NCBI RefSeq assembly: GCF_030269765.1
Contig: NZ_BSTX01000001.1
Coordinates: forward strand, 2,411,571 to 2,475,570
Reading direction: 5' to 3'
Source: Actinorhabdospora filicis
GTDB lineage: Bacteria; Actinomycetota; Actinomycetes; Mycobacteriales; Micromonosporaceae
Length of the DNA: 64,000 nucleotides
The notes below the pieces were generated by a model that made no database searches, had not been told where the DNA came from, and worked only from the letters and a program-made list of their open reading frames with translations. Positions within the stretch are counted from its first letter, which is position 1. Each line of letters starts with the position of its first letter. Made by a program: the position numbers and the translations under genes. This document shows positions 44,071 to 52,163 of this stretch, piece by piece.

Positions 44071-44099
44071 GCGGTAAGCCGCCGGTACGGGCGCGGTAA
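44071..44099 (+). promoter_or_regulatory. triple 11-bp-period heptamer repeat before the SDR gene
   Basis: GCGGTAA (44071), CCGGTAC (44082) and GCGGTAA (44093) are separated by exactly 4 nt each. A possible -10 (GAATCT, 44111) follows. Layout equals the SARP-type triples found elsewhere in the cluster, with a slightly different heptamer (GCGGTAA versus GCGATAG). Confidence 0.5.
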
Positions 44100-44115
44100 G
44101 CGCCCCCGGCGAATC

Positions 44116-44143
44116 TTCGGTCGTCAAGAAGGACACGACCGAA
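44116..44143. promoter_or_regulatory. 9-bp inverted repeat TTCGGTCGT/ACGACCGAA before the SDR gene
   Basis: The arms are perfect, with a 10-nt spacer, and end 14 bp before the SDR start codon, partly covering where the transcript should begin. It could be an operator for a dimeric repressor; no regulator gene lies next to it. Confidence 0.45.
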
Positions 44144-44157
44144 CGGAAGTACCTCTC

Positions 44158-44919
44158 ATGTCGAAGCTCTCCGGCAAGACCGCCCTCGTCACCGGCGCCT
44201 CCCGCGGCATCGGCCGCGCCATCGCCGAGCGCCTGGCCTCCGATGGCGCCCTCGTCGCCGTCCACTACGGCGGCAACGAGGCCGCCGCCCTGGAAACGGT
44301 GGCCGCGATCGAATCGAAGGGCGGCCGCGCCTTCACCGTCCAGGCGCGGCTCGGCGTCGAAGGCGACGTCGACACCCTCGTGGACGGGCTGGTGTCCGAG
44401 CTGGGCTCGCCCGAGCTGGACATCATCGTCAACAACGCCGCGACCCTCGGCGACACCCGCCTGGCCGACTCCACTCCCGAGTACTTCGAGAAGATCTTCG
44501 CGGTGAACGTGAAGGCGCCCTTCTTCCTGGTCCAGCGTCTCCTCCCGCACCTGCGCGACAACGGCCGCATCATCAACATCAGCTCCGCCGTGGTCCGCAT
44601 CGCCCTGCCCGAGATCGCCTACGCGATGACGAAGGGCGCCCTGGACGTCTTCGGCCGCACCCTCGCCAACGACCTGAGCGTCGGCTCCCGCGGCATCACC
44701 GTCAACACCGTCGCCCCCGGCCCCACCGACACCGGCCACCCCATGTTCCAGCTCCCCGAGCTCGTGGAGGGCATGAAGAGCACCACCGCCCTCAACCGCG
44801 TCGGCCACCCCGAGGACATCGCCGACACCGTCGCCCTCCTCGCCTCCCCCGACGCCGGCTGGATCACCGGCAATCTCATCGACGCCACCGGCGGCATGTA
44901 CCTCGGCCCGAAGATGTAG
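44158..44919 (+). CDS. short-chain dehydrogenase/reductase (classical SDR)
   Basis: 253 residues. Cofactor motif TGASRGIG near the N-terminus, NNAATLG, catalytic Ser in INISSA and YAMTK (Tyr and Lys four apart), then PGPTDTGHP. The classical SDR set is complete, so an NAD(P)-dependent alcohol/ketone oxidoreductase is expected; substrate unknown. GGAAG precedes the ATG. Its promoter region holds a triple direct repeat and an inverted repeat, so it is under its own control. It could tailor the peptide or be unrelated. Confidence 0.9.
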   Translation: MSKLSGKTALVTGASRGIGRAIAERLASDGALVAVHYGGNEAAALETVAAIESKGGRAFTVQARLGVEGDVDTLVDGLVSELGSPELDIIVNNAATLGDTRLADSTPEYFEKIFAVNVKAPFFLVQRLLPHLRDNGRIINISSAVVRIALPEIAYAMTKGALDVFGRTLANDLSVGSRGITVNTVAPGPTDTGHPMFQLPELVEGMKSTTALNRVGHPEDIADTVALLASPDAGWITGNLIDATGGMYLGPKM

Positions 44920-44981
44920 TTCGGGCACGCGCCACGCCTCCGCCGGTCGACAATGCAGGAAACCCGACCGACGGAGGCGCG

Positions 44982-45410
44982 ATGAACGACGACGAGCACC
45001 TGCTCCACCAGACCATCACCCGCAGCGAAGAGATCTCCGACGACGTCATCGAACGCCTCGGCGACGAACGCGTCACCTCCCTCATCTCCGCGGCACTCAC
45101 CGAAGCCGCCCGCCGCAAATTCCCCACCGCCTCCCCCGAGGACATCAAGGCCTTCACCGAAGACCTCCCCCACCGCTTCCCCGACGCCGAAGACGCCATC
45201 GACCCCGCCGACGCCGAACTCCTCCTCGTCGCCGCCCTCACCGGCGACCCCGAAGCCTCCGCCGAGGTCGAGGAGATGGACCCCGACGAGGTCCTGAGCC
45301 TCTGCTTCCTGATCACCTACGCGATCATGTCCCGCGAGAACCTCACCCCGGACGAGGAGAAGTCCTACATCGCCGAGGTCATCGCCGAGGCCGACGAGTA
45401 CGACGAGTAG
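44982..45410 (+). CDS. hypothetical protein, paralogue B of a three-member local family
   Basis: 142 residues, strongly acidic, all-helical. Shares DVIERLGDER...LISAAL near the N-terminus with paralogue A, and AARRKFP plus LITYAIMSRENL with paralogue C (AAERKFP; ILAYALMSPENL). It therefore lies between the other two in sequence as well as in position. GGAGG precedes the ATG by 5 nt. Codon use is normal for the region. Function unknown. Confidence 0.7.
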   Translation: MNDDEHLLHQTITRSEEISDDVIERLGDERVTSLISAALTEAARRKFPTASPEDIKAFTEDLPHRFPDAEDAIDPADAELLLVAALTGDPEASAEVEEMDPDEVLSLCFLITYAIMSRENLTPDEEKSYIAEVIAEADEYDE

Positions 45411-45441
45411 CCCCCTTGTACCGGGACGGTAGGTTCGCGCC

Positions 45442-46092
45442 ATGGCACTCGGGGAGGTCATCACCCGGCTCATCGCGGTCAGAGGAGCGATCCAAACCGC
45501 GATCGCGTTAGCGGCGACCGCGTCGGACGAGACGGCCGACGCGGTCGCGAAGGCGGAGACGGCGCTAGGGGCGTCGGCGCACGAGGACGCGCTGGCGGGA
45601 CTCGGGCTGTGGCGGCGAGCGCACGGGGACGTCGGCGCGCTGCTGGCGAAGCTGGTGGCGGCGGACGAGGCGCTGGCGGGGTACCTGGAGGTACTGAGCC
45701 CGGGGAGCGGGCGGCGGAACGCCGATATCGCGCGGCCGACGGGGGAGACACTCGCGCGGCGCGCGGACTCCGCCGGCCGCCTGCGGCGGATCGGCCGCAC
45801 CCTCGTCGAGAAGGCGGGCGACCTCGGCGACGCCGCCAAAGAGGTCGAGCGGAGCCGTCAGGCGGCCTTCAAGATCCTCGACGACCGCTTCGGCGGCGCC
45901 GGAACCACCGCCACCACGACCGGGAATCCCACCGGGCCGGTCATTCGCGCCCCCGACCGGCCGGCGGCCTCGACCGATATGGTCGCCATGGGCGTGCTGG
46001 CCGCGGCCTTCTTCGCGGCCGGGGCGGCACAGAAGACCAAGGTGGCGATCGACAAGGTCACCGAGTGGAGGAGACGCAATGAACCGGGCTGA
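45442..46092 (+). CDS. helical protein with C-terminal membrane segment, shares N-domain with toxin-like protein
   Basis: 216 residues. The first ~90 form an Ala-rich helical domain (GEVITRLIAVRGAIQTA ... EALAGYLEVLSPG) that resembles residues 1-90 of the toxin-like protein at 16975-17688 (EALAGLGEIRERLNAYLAVLVPG). A second helical region contains GRTLVEKAGDLGDAAKEV. The C-terminus has a short hydrophobic segment (MGVLAAAFFAAGAAQ) and a basic end. TAGGTT lies 6 nt before the ATG, suggesting a leaderless transcript. It overlaps paralogue C by 14 bp. A membrane-tethered or secreted partner is possible. Confidence 0.55.
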   Translation: MALGEVITRLIAVRGAIQTAIALAATASDETADAVAKAETALGASAHEDALAGLGLWRRAHGDVGALLAKLVAADEALAGYLEVLSPGSGRRNADIARPTGETLARRADSAGRLRRIGRTLVEKAGDLGDAAKEVERSRQAAFKILDDRFGGAGTTATTTGNPTGPVIRAPDRPAASTDMVAMGVLAAAFFAAGAAQKTKVAIDKVTEWRRRNEPG

Positions 46093-46501
46093 CGCCGAGA
46101 CCCTCATCCGCGACTCGATCACCCATCGCGCCGAACCGACACCGGGCCTGGTGGACAAGCTGGGCGCGAAGGCGGTCTACATGCTCATAGCCGCCGCTGT
46201 CGTCGTCGCCGCCGAGCGCAAGTTCCCCGAAGGCACCCCCATCGAGGAACTCCGCGCCTACGCCGAGAGCCTGCACGAGCGGTACCCCCACGGTGCCGAG
46301 GCCATCGACACGACCCTCGCCGAGCACGTCCTCCGGTCGCTGCTGGAGGGTGAAGAGCTACTCCAGCCCTACGACTTCGGGGACGTCCTCCAGATGATGT
46401 TCATCCTGGCCTACGCCCTGATGTCGCCCGAGAACCTCGATGAGGCCGCGTTCCACGAGTACTTCTCGCACGTCTACGAGCTGGCCTCGGCCGAGGTCTA
46501 G
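46079..46501 (+). CDS. hypothetical protein, paralogue C of a three-member local family
   Basis: 140 residues, helical, acidic. Aligns with paralogues A and B: LVDKLGAKAVYMLIAAA, AAERKFPEGTPIEELRAYAESLHERYP, AID, DFGDVLQMMFILAYALMSPENL. GAGGAG lies just before the ATG, inside the end of the upstream gene. Its stop overlaps the stop of the convergent threonine-aldolase gene. Function unknown. Confidence 0.7.
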   Translation: MNRADAETLIRDSITHRAEPTPGLVDKLGAKAVYMLIAAAVVVAAERKFPEGTPIEELRAYAESLHERYPHGAEAIDTTLAEHVLRSLLEGEELLQPYDFGDVLQMMFILAYALMSPENLDEAAFHEYFSHVYELASAEV

Positions 46502-47535
46502 CCGCGAACCCCCACCACCCCCGCCAGCCTCTCCACCGCCACCTCCACATCCCCCGCCGTCACGCCGCAGTGCGTCACCGCCCGGATCCTGCCGTGCCCG
46601 AGCTCGGCGATCCCGACCCCGACCGCCGCCGCTTCCGCGACGAGGCGGCGCCACGGGTACTCCGGGTCCAGGACCTCGAAGAACACGATGTTGGTGTGCA
46701 CGGGATGCACCTTCAGTCCCTCCACGCTCGACAGCCCGGCCGCCAGGCGGCGGGCGTTCGCGTGGTCTTCGTGCAGGCGGGCGGGGGATTCCTCCAGGGC
46801 GACGAGTCCGGCGGCGGCGATGAGGCCGGCCTGGCGCATGCCGCCGCCGAGCATTTTGCGCAGGCGGCGGGCGCGGGCGATCACGTCGCGGGGGCCGACG
46901 AGCATGGAGCCGATGGGGGCGCCGAGTCCTTTCGAGAGGCAGAACTGGACGGTGTCGGCCGCGGCGACGACGGTGGCGACGGGGACGTCGAGGGCGGCGG
47001 CGGCGTTGAAGACGCGGGCGCCGTCCATGTGGAGGGCGATGCCCTTGGCGTCGGCGAAGCGGCGGATCTCGTCGAGGTAGGGCAGGGGGAGGGGGATGCC
47101 GCCGCAGCGGTTGTGGGTGTTCTCCAGGCAGAGGAGGGCGGGGACGGCGAACTGGGGGTCCTCGGGGTCGTCCTCGAAGGGCACTTCCAGGTCCGCAAGG
47201 GACAGTGTGCCGTCGGCCTGGGTGCGGACGGGGTGGTAGACGGCGCCGCCGACGACGGAGGCGCCACCGGCCTCGTAGCAGTAGATGTCGGACTCGTCGC
47301 CGACGATGATGCGCCCGCCGCGGGGGGTCCAGGCCAGCAGCGCGGTCAGGTTCGCCATGGTCCCGGACGGCAGGAACAGCCCGGACTCCTTGCCCAGCAG
47401 CTCCGCCGCGCGGTCTTCGAGGCGGTTGACGGTGGGGTCCTCGCCGTACACGTCGTCGCCGAGGGCGGCGTGGCGCATCGCGTCGAGCATCGCCTCGGTC
47501 GGCAGGGTGAAGGTGTCGGAGCGGAGTTCGATCAC
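46498..47535 (-). CDS. low-specificity L-threonine aldolase family protein
   Basis: 345 residues, fold-type I PLP enzyme. N-terminal IELRSDTFTLPTEAM, YGEDPTVNRLE, GTMANLTALLA, CLENTHN, HMDGARVFNAAAAL, and the PLP lysine in CLSKGLGAPIGSM are the full threonine-aldolase set. It could split or make beta-hydroxy amino acids, for example set the level of Thr or supply a beta-hydroxylated monomer. Last gene of the ten-gene minus-strand operon; its GTG overlaps the ATP-grasp stop (GTGA). Confidence 0.88.
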   Translation of the reverse strand: MIELRSDTFTLPTEAMLDAMRHAALGDDVYGEDPTVNRLEDRAAELLGKESGLFLPSGTMANLTALLAWTPRGGRIIVGDESDIYCYEAGGASVVGGAVYHPVRTQADGTLSLADLEVPFEDDPEDPQFAVPALLCLENTHNRCGGIPLPLPYLDEIRRFADAKGIALHMDGARVFNAAAALDVPVATVVAAADTVQFCLSKGLGAPIGSMLVGPRDVIARARRLRKMLGGGMRQAGLIAAAGLVALEESPARLHEDHANARRLAAGLSSVEGLKVHPVHTNIVFFEVLDPEYPWRRLVAEAAAVGVGIAELGHGRIRAVTHCGVTAGDVEVAVERLAGVVGVRG

Positions 47536-48740
47536 GGCTGGTCTCCAAGGCTGAGGCGGATGGTCTCGCGGGCGGCGTTGAGGCTGTCGCGGACGGCGCG
47601 GTCGCAGGTGCCGACGGCGATCACGTGGCCGAGGCGGTCGTAGGCGTCGCGGGGTGGGCGCACGGACGCGCCGGGCGCGGCGGTCACGGTGACGGCGTGG
47701 ACGCCGGGGATCGCGCGGGCCGCTTCGACTCCGGCGACGCCGGTGAGGACGCCGGGGGCGGGGACGGTGAGGAACGCGATGCCCGCGCGGCCGGTGGCGC
47801 CGCCGGTCAGGTCGACGGGGAGCCCGGCGGCGGCGCGGATCTGCTGCTCCAGCAGGTCGACGCCGGTGGCGAGGCGGATCAGCTCGGGGATCATGCCGCC
47901 GGCGAGGCGGCCGTTGATCTCGATGACGGCGGGACCGCGCGCGCCGAGCCGGATCTCGGTGTGGGTGGGCCCCATGGTGATCCCGACGGCGGCGACCGCG
48001 CGCCGGGCGGTGTCCACAAGGGACGCGGTGACGGGATCGGGCAGGGGCGCGGGGAAGACGTGCCCGGTCTCCACGAACCAGGGGGCGCCGCCGACGCTCT
48101 TCTGGGTGACGCCGATGCACGACCCGCCGAAGAGCTCGACGCTGAACTCGCGCCCGGTGACGTACTCCTCCAGCAGGACGCTGCGCGCCCGCGGCAGCCC
48201 GCGCACGTTGACGCGCACCGCAAGCAGCACCTCCACCTGCTCGGCGGCCTCTTCGCGGGAGGCGCAGAGCCGGACGCCGAGGGAGCCCGACTCGTCCACC
48301 GGCTTGACCACGCAGGGCAGGCCGACGGTGGCGAGGGCGGCGTCCAGGCCGGAAAGGCCGTCCACGACGGCGAAGGACGGCTGGCCGACCTCGGCGCGGG
48401 CGAGCAGATCCCGCACGGCGGCCTTGTCGCGCGCGGCCCGCATCGCCGCCGGTGGATTGCCGGGCAGCGCGAACTTCTCGGCCAGTTCGGCGACCACCGG
48501 CAGGTAGTACTCGCTGGTGGTGGTCACCCCGGCCAGGGACGAGGGGTCGAGCGCGGCGGCGATGTCGGCGGCGGACGCGGTGTCGCGCACCAGGACGCCC
48601 GCCCCGGTCTCGGCGAGCCCGCGGTAGCGCGAGGGATCGGCGGTCACCAGGATCGGCTCGTACCCGAGGGCGCGGGCCCTGGTCAGCGCGATCATGCCGG
48701 TGCCGGTGGTGTTGGATTCAACGAACAGCAGCGAGGACAT
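47532..48740 (-). CDS. ATP-grasp ligase
   Basis: 402 residues. Typical ATP-grasp features: LPCVVKPVDESGSLGV (ATP-binding Lys), LLEEYVTGREFSVELF, and the Mg-binding GPTHTEIRLGARGPAVIEINGRLAGG. It resembles L-amino-acid ligases and carboxylate-amine ligases that join two amino acids or an amino acid and an amine. In this operon it might form an amide or dipeptide not made by the NRPS. It overlaps the cysteine-synthase-like gene by 23 bp. Confidence 0.85.
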   Translation of the reverse strand: MSSLLFVESNTTGTGMIALTRARALGYEPILVTADPSRYRGLAETGAGVLVRDTASAADIAAALDPSSLAGVTTTSEYYLPVVAELAEKFALPGNPPAAMRAARDKAAVRDLLARAEVGQPSFAVVDGLSGLDAALATVGLPCVVKPVDESGSLGVRLCASREEAAEQVEVLLAVRVNVRGLPRARSVLLEEYVTGREFSVELFGGSCIGVTQKSVGGAPWFVETGHVFPAPLPDPVTASLVDTARRAVAAVGITMGPTHTEIRLGARGPAVIEINGRLAGGMIPELIRLATGVDLLEQQIRAAAGLPVDLTGGATGRAGIAFLTVPAPGVLTGVAGVEAARAIPGVHAVTVTAAPGASVRPPRDAYDRLGHVIAVGTCDRAVRDSLNAARETIRLSLGDQP

Positions 48741-49773
48741 CGCCCGGCTCCTTCCGCGTCACGGCGGGCAGGCGCGCCCAGGACCAGCTCGACACCGGCG
48801 TCTCGTAGGCCACGTGCGCCGGTTCGGCCGACAGGGGCAGCTCCACAAGGGACTCGCGGTACTCCGGCGAGTGGACGGTTTCGACATAGCGGTCGCCGCG
48901 GTCGGGGAAGATGCCGACGACGCGCGAGCCGGGCTCGGCGTGCAGTGCCACGTGCTTCAGGACGGTGTAGACCGAGCCGGAGGTGTTGCCGCCGAAGATC
49001 TTCTGCTCGCGGGCCAGCCGCGCGGCGCCCTCGAAGGCCTCGCGGTCGTTGAGCCAGTGGATCTCGTCGAGCACCGAGTGGTCCAGGTTCGGCGGCAGGA
49101 GGCTGTTGCCGAGTCCGCTCTGCCTGCGGCGCGGGTCGTCGGGCTGTCCGAACAGGACGCTGCCGCAGCAGTCGACGGCCACCGCCCGCACCGACGGCTG
49201 AAGCGCCCGCAGCGCGCGGGTGGAGCCGCAGAGCGAGCCGCCGGAGCCGACCGCGCCGACCATCACGTCCACGCGGCCGAGGTCCTCGACGAGTTCGGTG
49301 GCCAGGCTCGCGTAGGACTCGGGGTTGCGCGGGTTGGAGTACTGGCGCGGCCAGAACGCGCCCGGCAGGGTCGCCATGAGCCGGTCCAGCAGTTCCAGGC
49401 GCGCCGACTGCCAGCCCTGCCCGGTCATGGCCTCCACGATGTGCACCTCGCAGTCGAGGGCGCGCAGTTTGGCCAGCGTGATCGGGTCGATGCGGGGGTC
49501 GGTGACGATGTGCACGGGGTGGCCGAGATAGGTGCCCACCAGGGCGATCCCGAGGGCCATGGTGCCCGAGGAGCTCTCCACGATCGGCGCGCCGGGGGTG
49601 AGGCCGCCGTCGGCGAGGGCGGAGGTGATGACGTGGCGGGCCACCCGGTCCTTCATCGCGAAGGGGTTGGCCAGTTCCAGCTTCGCGTAGACCTCGACGC
49701 CCGGGGCGGAGTCGACGCGCAACCGGACCAGTGGGGTCCCGCCGATGGCGGCGAGCATGTCGGAGTACGGCAT
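48718..49773 (-). CDS. cysteine-synthase-like PLP enzyme, predicted 2,3-diaminobutyrate pathway replacement enzyme
   Basis: 351 residues, fold-type II. IGGTPLVRL, PLP lysine in NPFAMKDRVA, SSSGTMALGIAL for the substrate carboxylate, GSGGSLCG for the phosphate of PLP, and GIFPDRGDRY near the end. The last ~45 residues extend beyond O-acetylserine sulfhydrylases, as in SbnA-type enzymes. With the kinase and lyase beside it, it probably replaces the phosphate of O-phosphothreonine by the amino group of an amino acid such as Asp, as proposed for the diaminobutyrate step in pacidamycin/friulimicin-type pathways; the donor is inference. Confidence 0.85.
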   Translation of the reverse strand: MPYSDMLAAIGGTPLVRLRVDSAPGVEVYAKLELANPFAMKDRVARHVITSALADGGLTPGAPIVESSSGTMALGIALVGTYLGHPVHIVTDPRIDPITLAKLRALDCEVHIVEAMTGQGWQSARLELLDRLMATLPGAFWPRQYSNPRNPESYASLATELVEDLGRVDVMVGAVGSGGSLCGSTRALRALQPSVRAVAVDCCGSVLFGQPDDPRRRQSGLGNSLLPPNLDHSVLDEIHWLNDREAFEGAARLAREQKIFGGNTSGSVYTVLKHVALHAEPGSRVVGIFPDRGDRYVETVHSPEYRESLVELPLSAEPAHVAYETPVSSWSWARLPAVTRKEPGDVLAAVR

Positions 49774-49785
49774 GGCCTTCCCTTC

Positions 49786-50676
49786 TCAGCCGGAGTTGGT
49801 GTGGTAGACGGCGACGTCGTCGCCGAGGTCGCGGCAGGCTTCCAGCGCCTCGCGGACCTTGTCCATGTAGGAGGGATCGTCGTCGGGGACGAGGACGCCG
49901 ACGGTGGTGCCGGAGTGGGCCACGGCCACCCCGACACCGCCGATCTCGGCGCACACGCCGATCATGGCGTCCAGGGTCCGTTTGGGTCGCAGCTGCTGGT
50001 TGAGCAGGGCGCTTTCGGTGGCCACCGCGCCGATCGCGCGGGCGTCGCCGTTGCGGATGGCGGACCCGGCCACGCGCAGCAGGTGGGCGAAGCGGCGGCG
50101 TTCGGTGCGGGTGAAGGGCTTGGCGACGCGGTTGAAGGCGATGGTGTCGACCTCGCCGCCCTCGTCCACGGCCACGATCGTGGTCGGCGGCAGCGGCCCG
50201 AGGACCTCCCGCAGCCGTACTTCGCGGTGGTAGAAGGCGACCGCGCCGTCGTACATGACCCCGTCGGTGGGTTCGATGTCGCGCAGCATCGCCGCTATCG
50301 CCGCCGGGCCGAGGGATTCGCCCAGGGCCCGCCCGAGCGCGCGGGCGGTGGCCACCAGGTCGGCCGAGGAGCTGGCGAATCCCTTGCCCACGGGCAGATC
50401 GCCGGACAAGCGCAGCACGCCGCCGGACGGCAGGCCGCGCCGGTCCAGCGCCCGCTCGACGAGCGTGCGCGACTTGGTGCGCGACGCGGGGAACACGGTG
50501 AGCCCGTCGGCGGAGGGGTCGAGGGTCAGCAGCGCGGTCGCCGAGCGGGTGATGGGCAGGGTGACCAGGAAGTCGCGCCCGTCGGGCAGCGCGCCCTGGA
50601 GCAGCTCGCCGAAGGTGCCGCCGGCCGTGGCGGTCGCCGTCACGAAAGGGGCGGCGGTGACGACGGGACGCGTCAT
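49786..50676 (-). CDS. GHMP kinase, PduX-like, predicted L-threonine kinase
   Basis: 296 residues. N-terminal GGTFGELLQG matches the CxGELxQG motif of PduX-type threonine kinases, and LPVGKGFASSSADLVA is the GHMP phosphate-binding loop; AHSGTTVGVLV is the C-terminal glycine-rich motif. It should phosphorylate the side chain of Thr. No cobalamin genes are near, so the product most likely feeds the cysteine-synthase-like enzyme 12 bp downstream. ATGA overlap with the lyase gene upstream. Confidence 0.85.
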   Translation of the reverse strand: MTRPVVTAAPFVTATATAGGTFGELLQGALPDGRDFLVTLPITRSATALLTLDPSADGLTVFPASRTKSRTLVERALDRRGLPSGGVLRLSGDLPVGKGFASSSADLVATARALGRALGESLGPAAIAAMLRDIEPTDGVMYDGAVAFYHREVRLREVLGPLPPTTIVAVDEGGEVDTIAFNRVAKPFTRTERRRFAHLLRVAGSAIRNGDARAIGAVATESALLNQQLRPKRTLDAMIGVCAEIGGVGVAVAHSGTTVGVLVPDDDPSYMDKVREALEACRDLGDDVAVYHTNSG

Positions 50677-52163
50677 GGCGCACCCACCCCGAGCAGCGCG
50701 TCCACTTCGGACAGCGCGGACACCACGGCCGCGCGGCGGAGCCGGCAGTCCTCGCGCAGGCGGGCCGCGTCGCCGGCCTGCGCGTCCAGCATCGCGGCCA
50801 CCGCGTCCGGGTGGGCCGCGCCCGGCGTGACCTTCGCGGTGAGCCCGTCCCCGCCGAACGCGCGCGTCAGCGGCGTCACCGGGTCGGCGATGGGATGCCC
50901 GGCGGCCTCGGCGATCCCGGCCAGCAGGCCCGGGTCGACCGCGGCCGGGGGCAGCCCGCGGTTGAGCGCGGCGGTGACGTAGCGCCCGGCGATGACCTGC
51001 GCCCGCCGCCAGGGCACCCCGCCGCGCAGGGTGAGCTGGTTGGCGAGGGTGAAGCCGCCCAGGTACTCGCTCTCCACGGCCTCGCGGGCGCGCTCGGCGT
51101 CGATGGTCATGCCGGACAGCACCGCCCGCAACAAACGCAGCACCGACGTCAGGGTGTCCACCATGGACCGGATACCGGCCGTGGACTCCTTGGAGACCTC
51201 GATCATGTTGCTGTAGGGCGTGTTGCGCTGGGCGAGGGCCACGTCGAAGTAGGCCGAGGACAGGTGCGCCGTGCGGCCCCGGATCCGTTCCAGCACCGGG
51301 TAGTTGCGCTTCTGCGGCATCGCCGAGGAGATGCCCGACAGCTCGTCGGGCAGCCGCAGGTACCCGGCGTCCCCGCCGCCCCAGGCCATCAGGTCGGTGG
51401 CGAAGCGGCTCAGGGTGACCCCGAAGACCGAGACGTCGGCGCTGAAGGCCAGGGCCCAGGACCGCGACGCCACCGAGACCAGCGCGTGCGGCTGCCGCCC
51501 GGCGAACCCGCCCAGGCGCGCCATCCGGTCGCGGTCGAAGGCCAGCTCCTGGCCGGTGAGGGCACCGGCGCCCAGGGGACACAGGTTCATGTCGTCGTGG
51601 GTGGCCAGCAGCCGCCGCGCGGTCCGCAGTATCTGGTCGCCGAGGGCGGCCAGGTGGAAACCGGGAGAGCTGGTCTGCGCGGCCTGGAGCTGCGTCTGCC
51701 CCGGCATCGGCGTCCAGGCCAGCCGCGCGGCGGTCTCGGCGACCACCGCGGCGGTGTCCAGCAGTTCGTCCACTGAGGACGTGACCCAGTCGCGGGCGGC
51801 CATCACCTGCGCGGTGGCCTGGAGGTCGTTGCGGCTGCGGTCGACGTGCCAGGCCGGGACCGGGACGGTCAGGGCCGCCTCGACCCGGCGCTCGATGGCG
51901 AAGGCCGGGTCGGCGAGGTTCTCGGCGAGATCGGGGACGAGGTCGGCCTCCGCGACCGATTGCAGTGCCGCCCCGAGGGCGGCGGCCTCGTCGGCACCGA
52001 TGACCCCGAGCCGCCGGTACTCGCAGACCAGGATCTTCTCGATGTGCAGGTACCAGCGCCGCAGATGCGCCATCTCGTAACGGAACTGCGGCGCCAGTAC
52101 CTCCTCGTGCAGCAGCCGGTCGGGCACGGCGGCCAGGCGCCCGGTCAGCGGTGCGGCCGTCAT
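50673..52163 (-). CDS. argininosuccinate-lyase-superfamily protein, predicted fumarate-releasing step
   Basis: 496 residues. Superfamily motifs: HVDRSRNDLQAT (ASL HxGRSRND) and the signature GISSAMPQKRNYPVLE. The motif PGYTHLQ, whose His is catalytic in ASL, here reads PGQTQLQ, so this is not an arginine-pathway enzyme of standard mechanism. In diaminobutyrate pathways an ASL-like enzyme releases fumarate from an N-aspartyl-type adduct to leave the amino group; that role fits its place between BCAT and the Thr kinase. GGAGGG precedes the ATG; 4-bp overlaps on both sides. Confidence 0.85.
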   Translation of the reverse strand: MTAAPLTGRLAAVPDRLLHEEVLAPQFRYEMAHLRRWYLHIEKILVCEYRRLGVIGADEAAALGAALQSVAEADLVPDLAENLADPAFAIERRVEAALTVPVPAWHVDRSRNDLQATAQVMAARDWVTSSVDELLDTAAVVAETAARLAWTPMPGQTQLQAAQTSSPGFHLAALGDQILRTARRLLATHDDMNLCPLGAGALTGQELAFDRDRMARLGGFAGRQPHALVSVASRSWALAFSADVSVFGVTLSRFATDLMAWGGGDAGYLRLPDELSGISSAMPQKRNYPVLERIRGRTAHLSSAYFDVALAQRNTPYSNMIEVSKESTAGIRSMVDTLTSVLRLLRAVLSGMTIDAERAREAVESEYLGGFTLANQLTLRGGVPWRRAQVIAGRYVTAALNRGLPPAAVDPGLLAGIAEAAGHPIADPVTPLTRAFGGDGLTAKVTPGAAHPDAVAAMLDAQAGDAARLREDCRLRRAAVVSALSEVDALLGVGAP

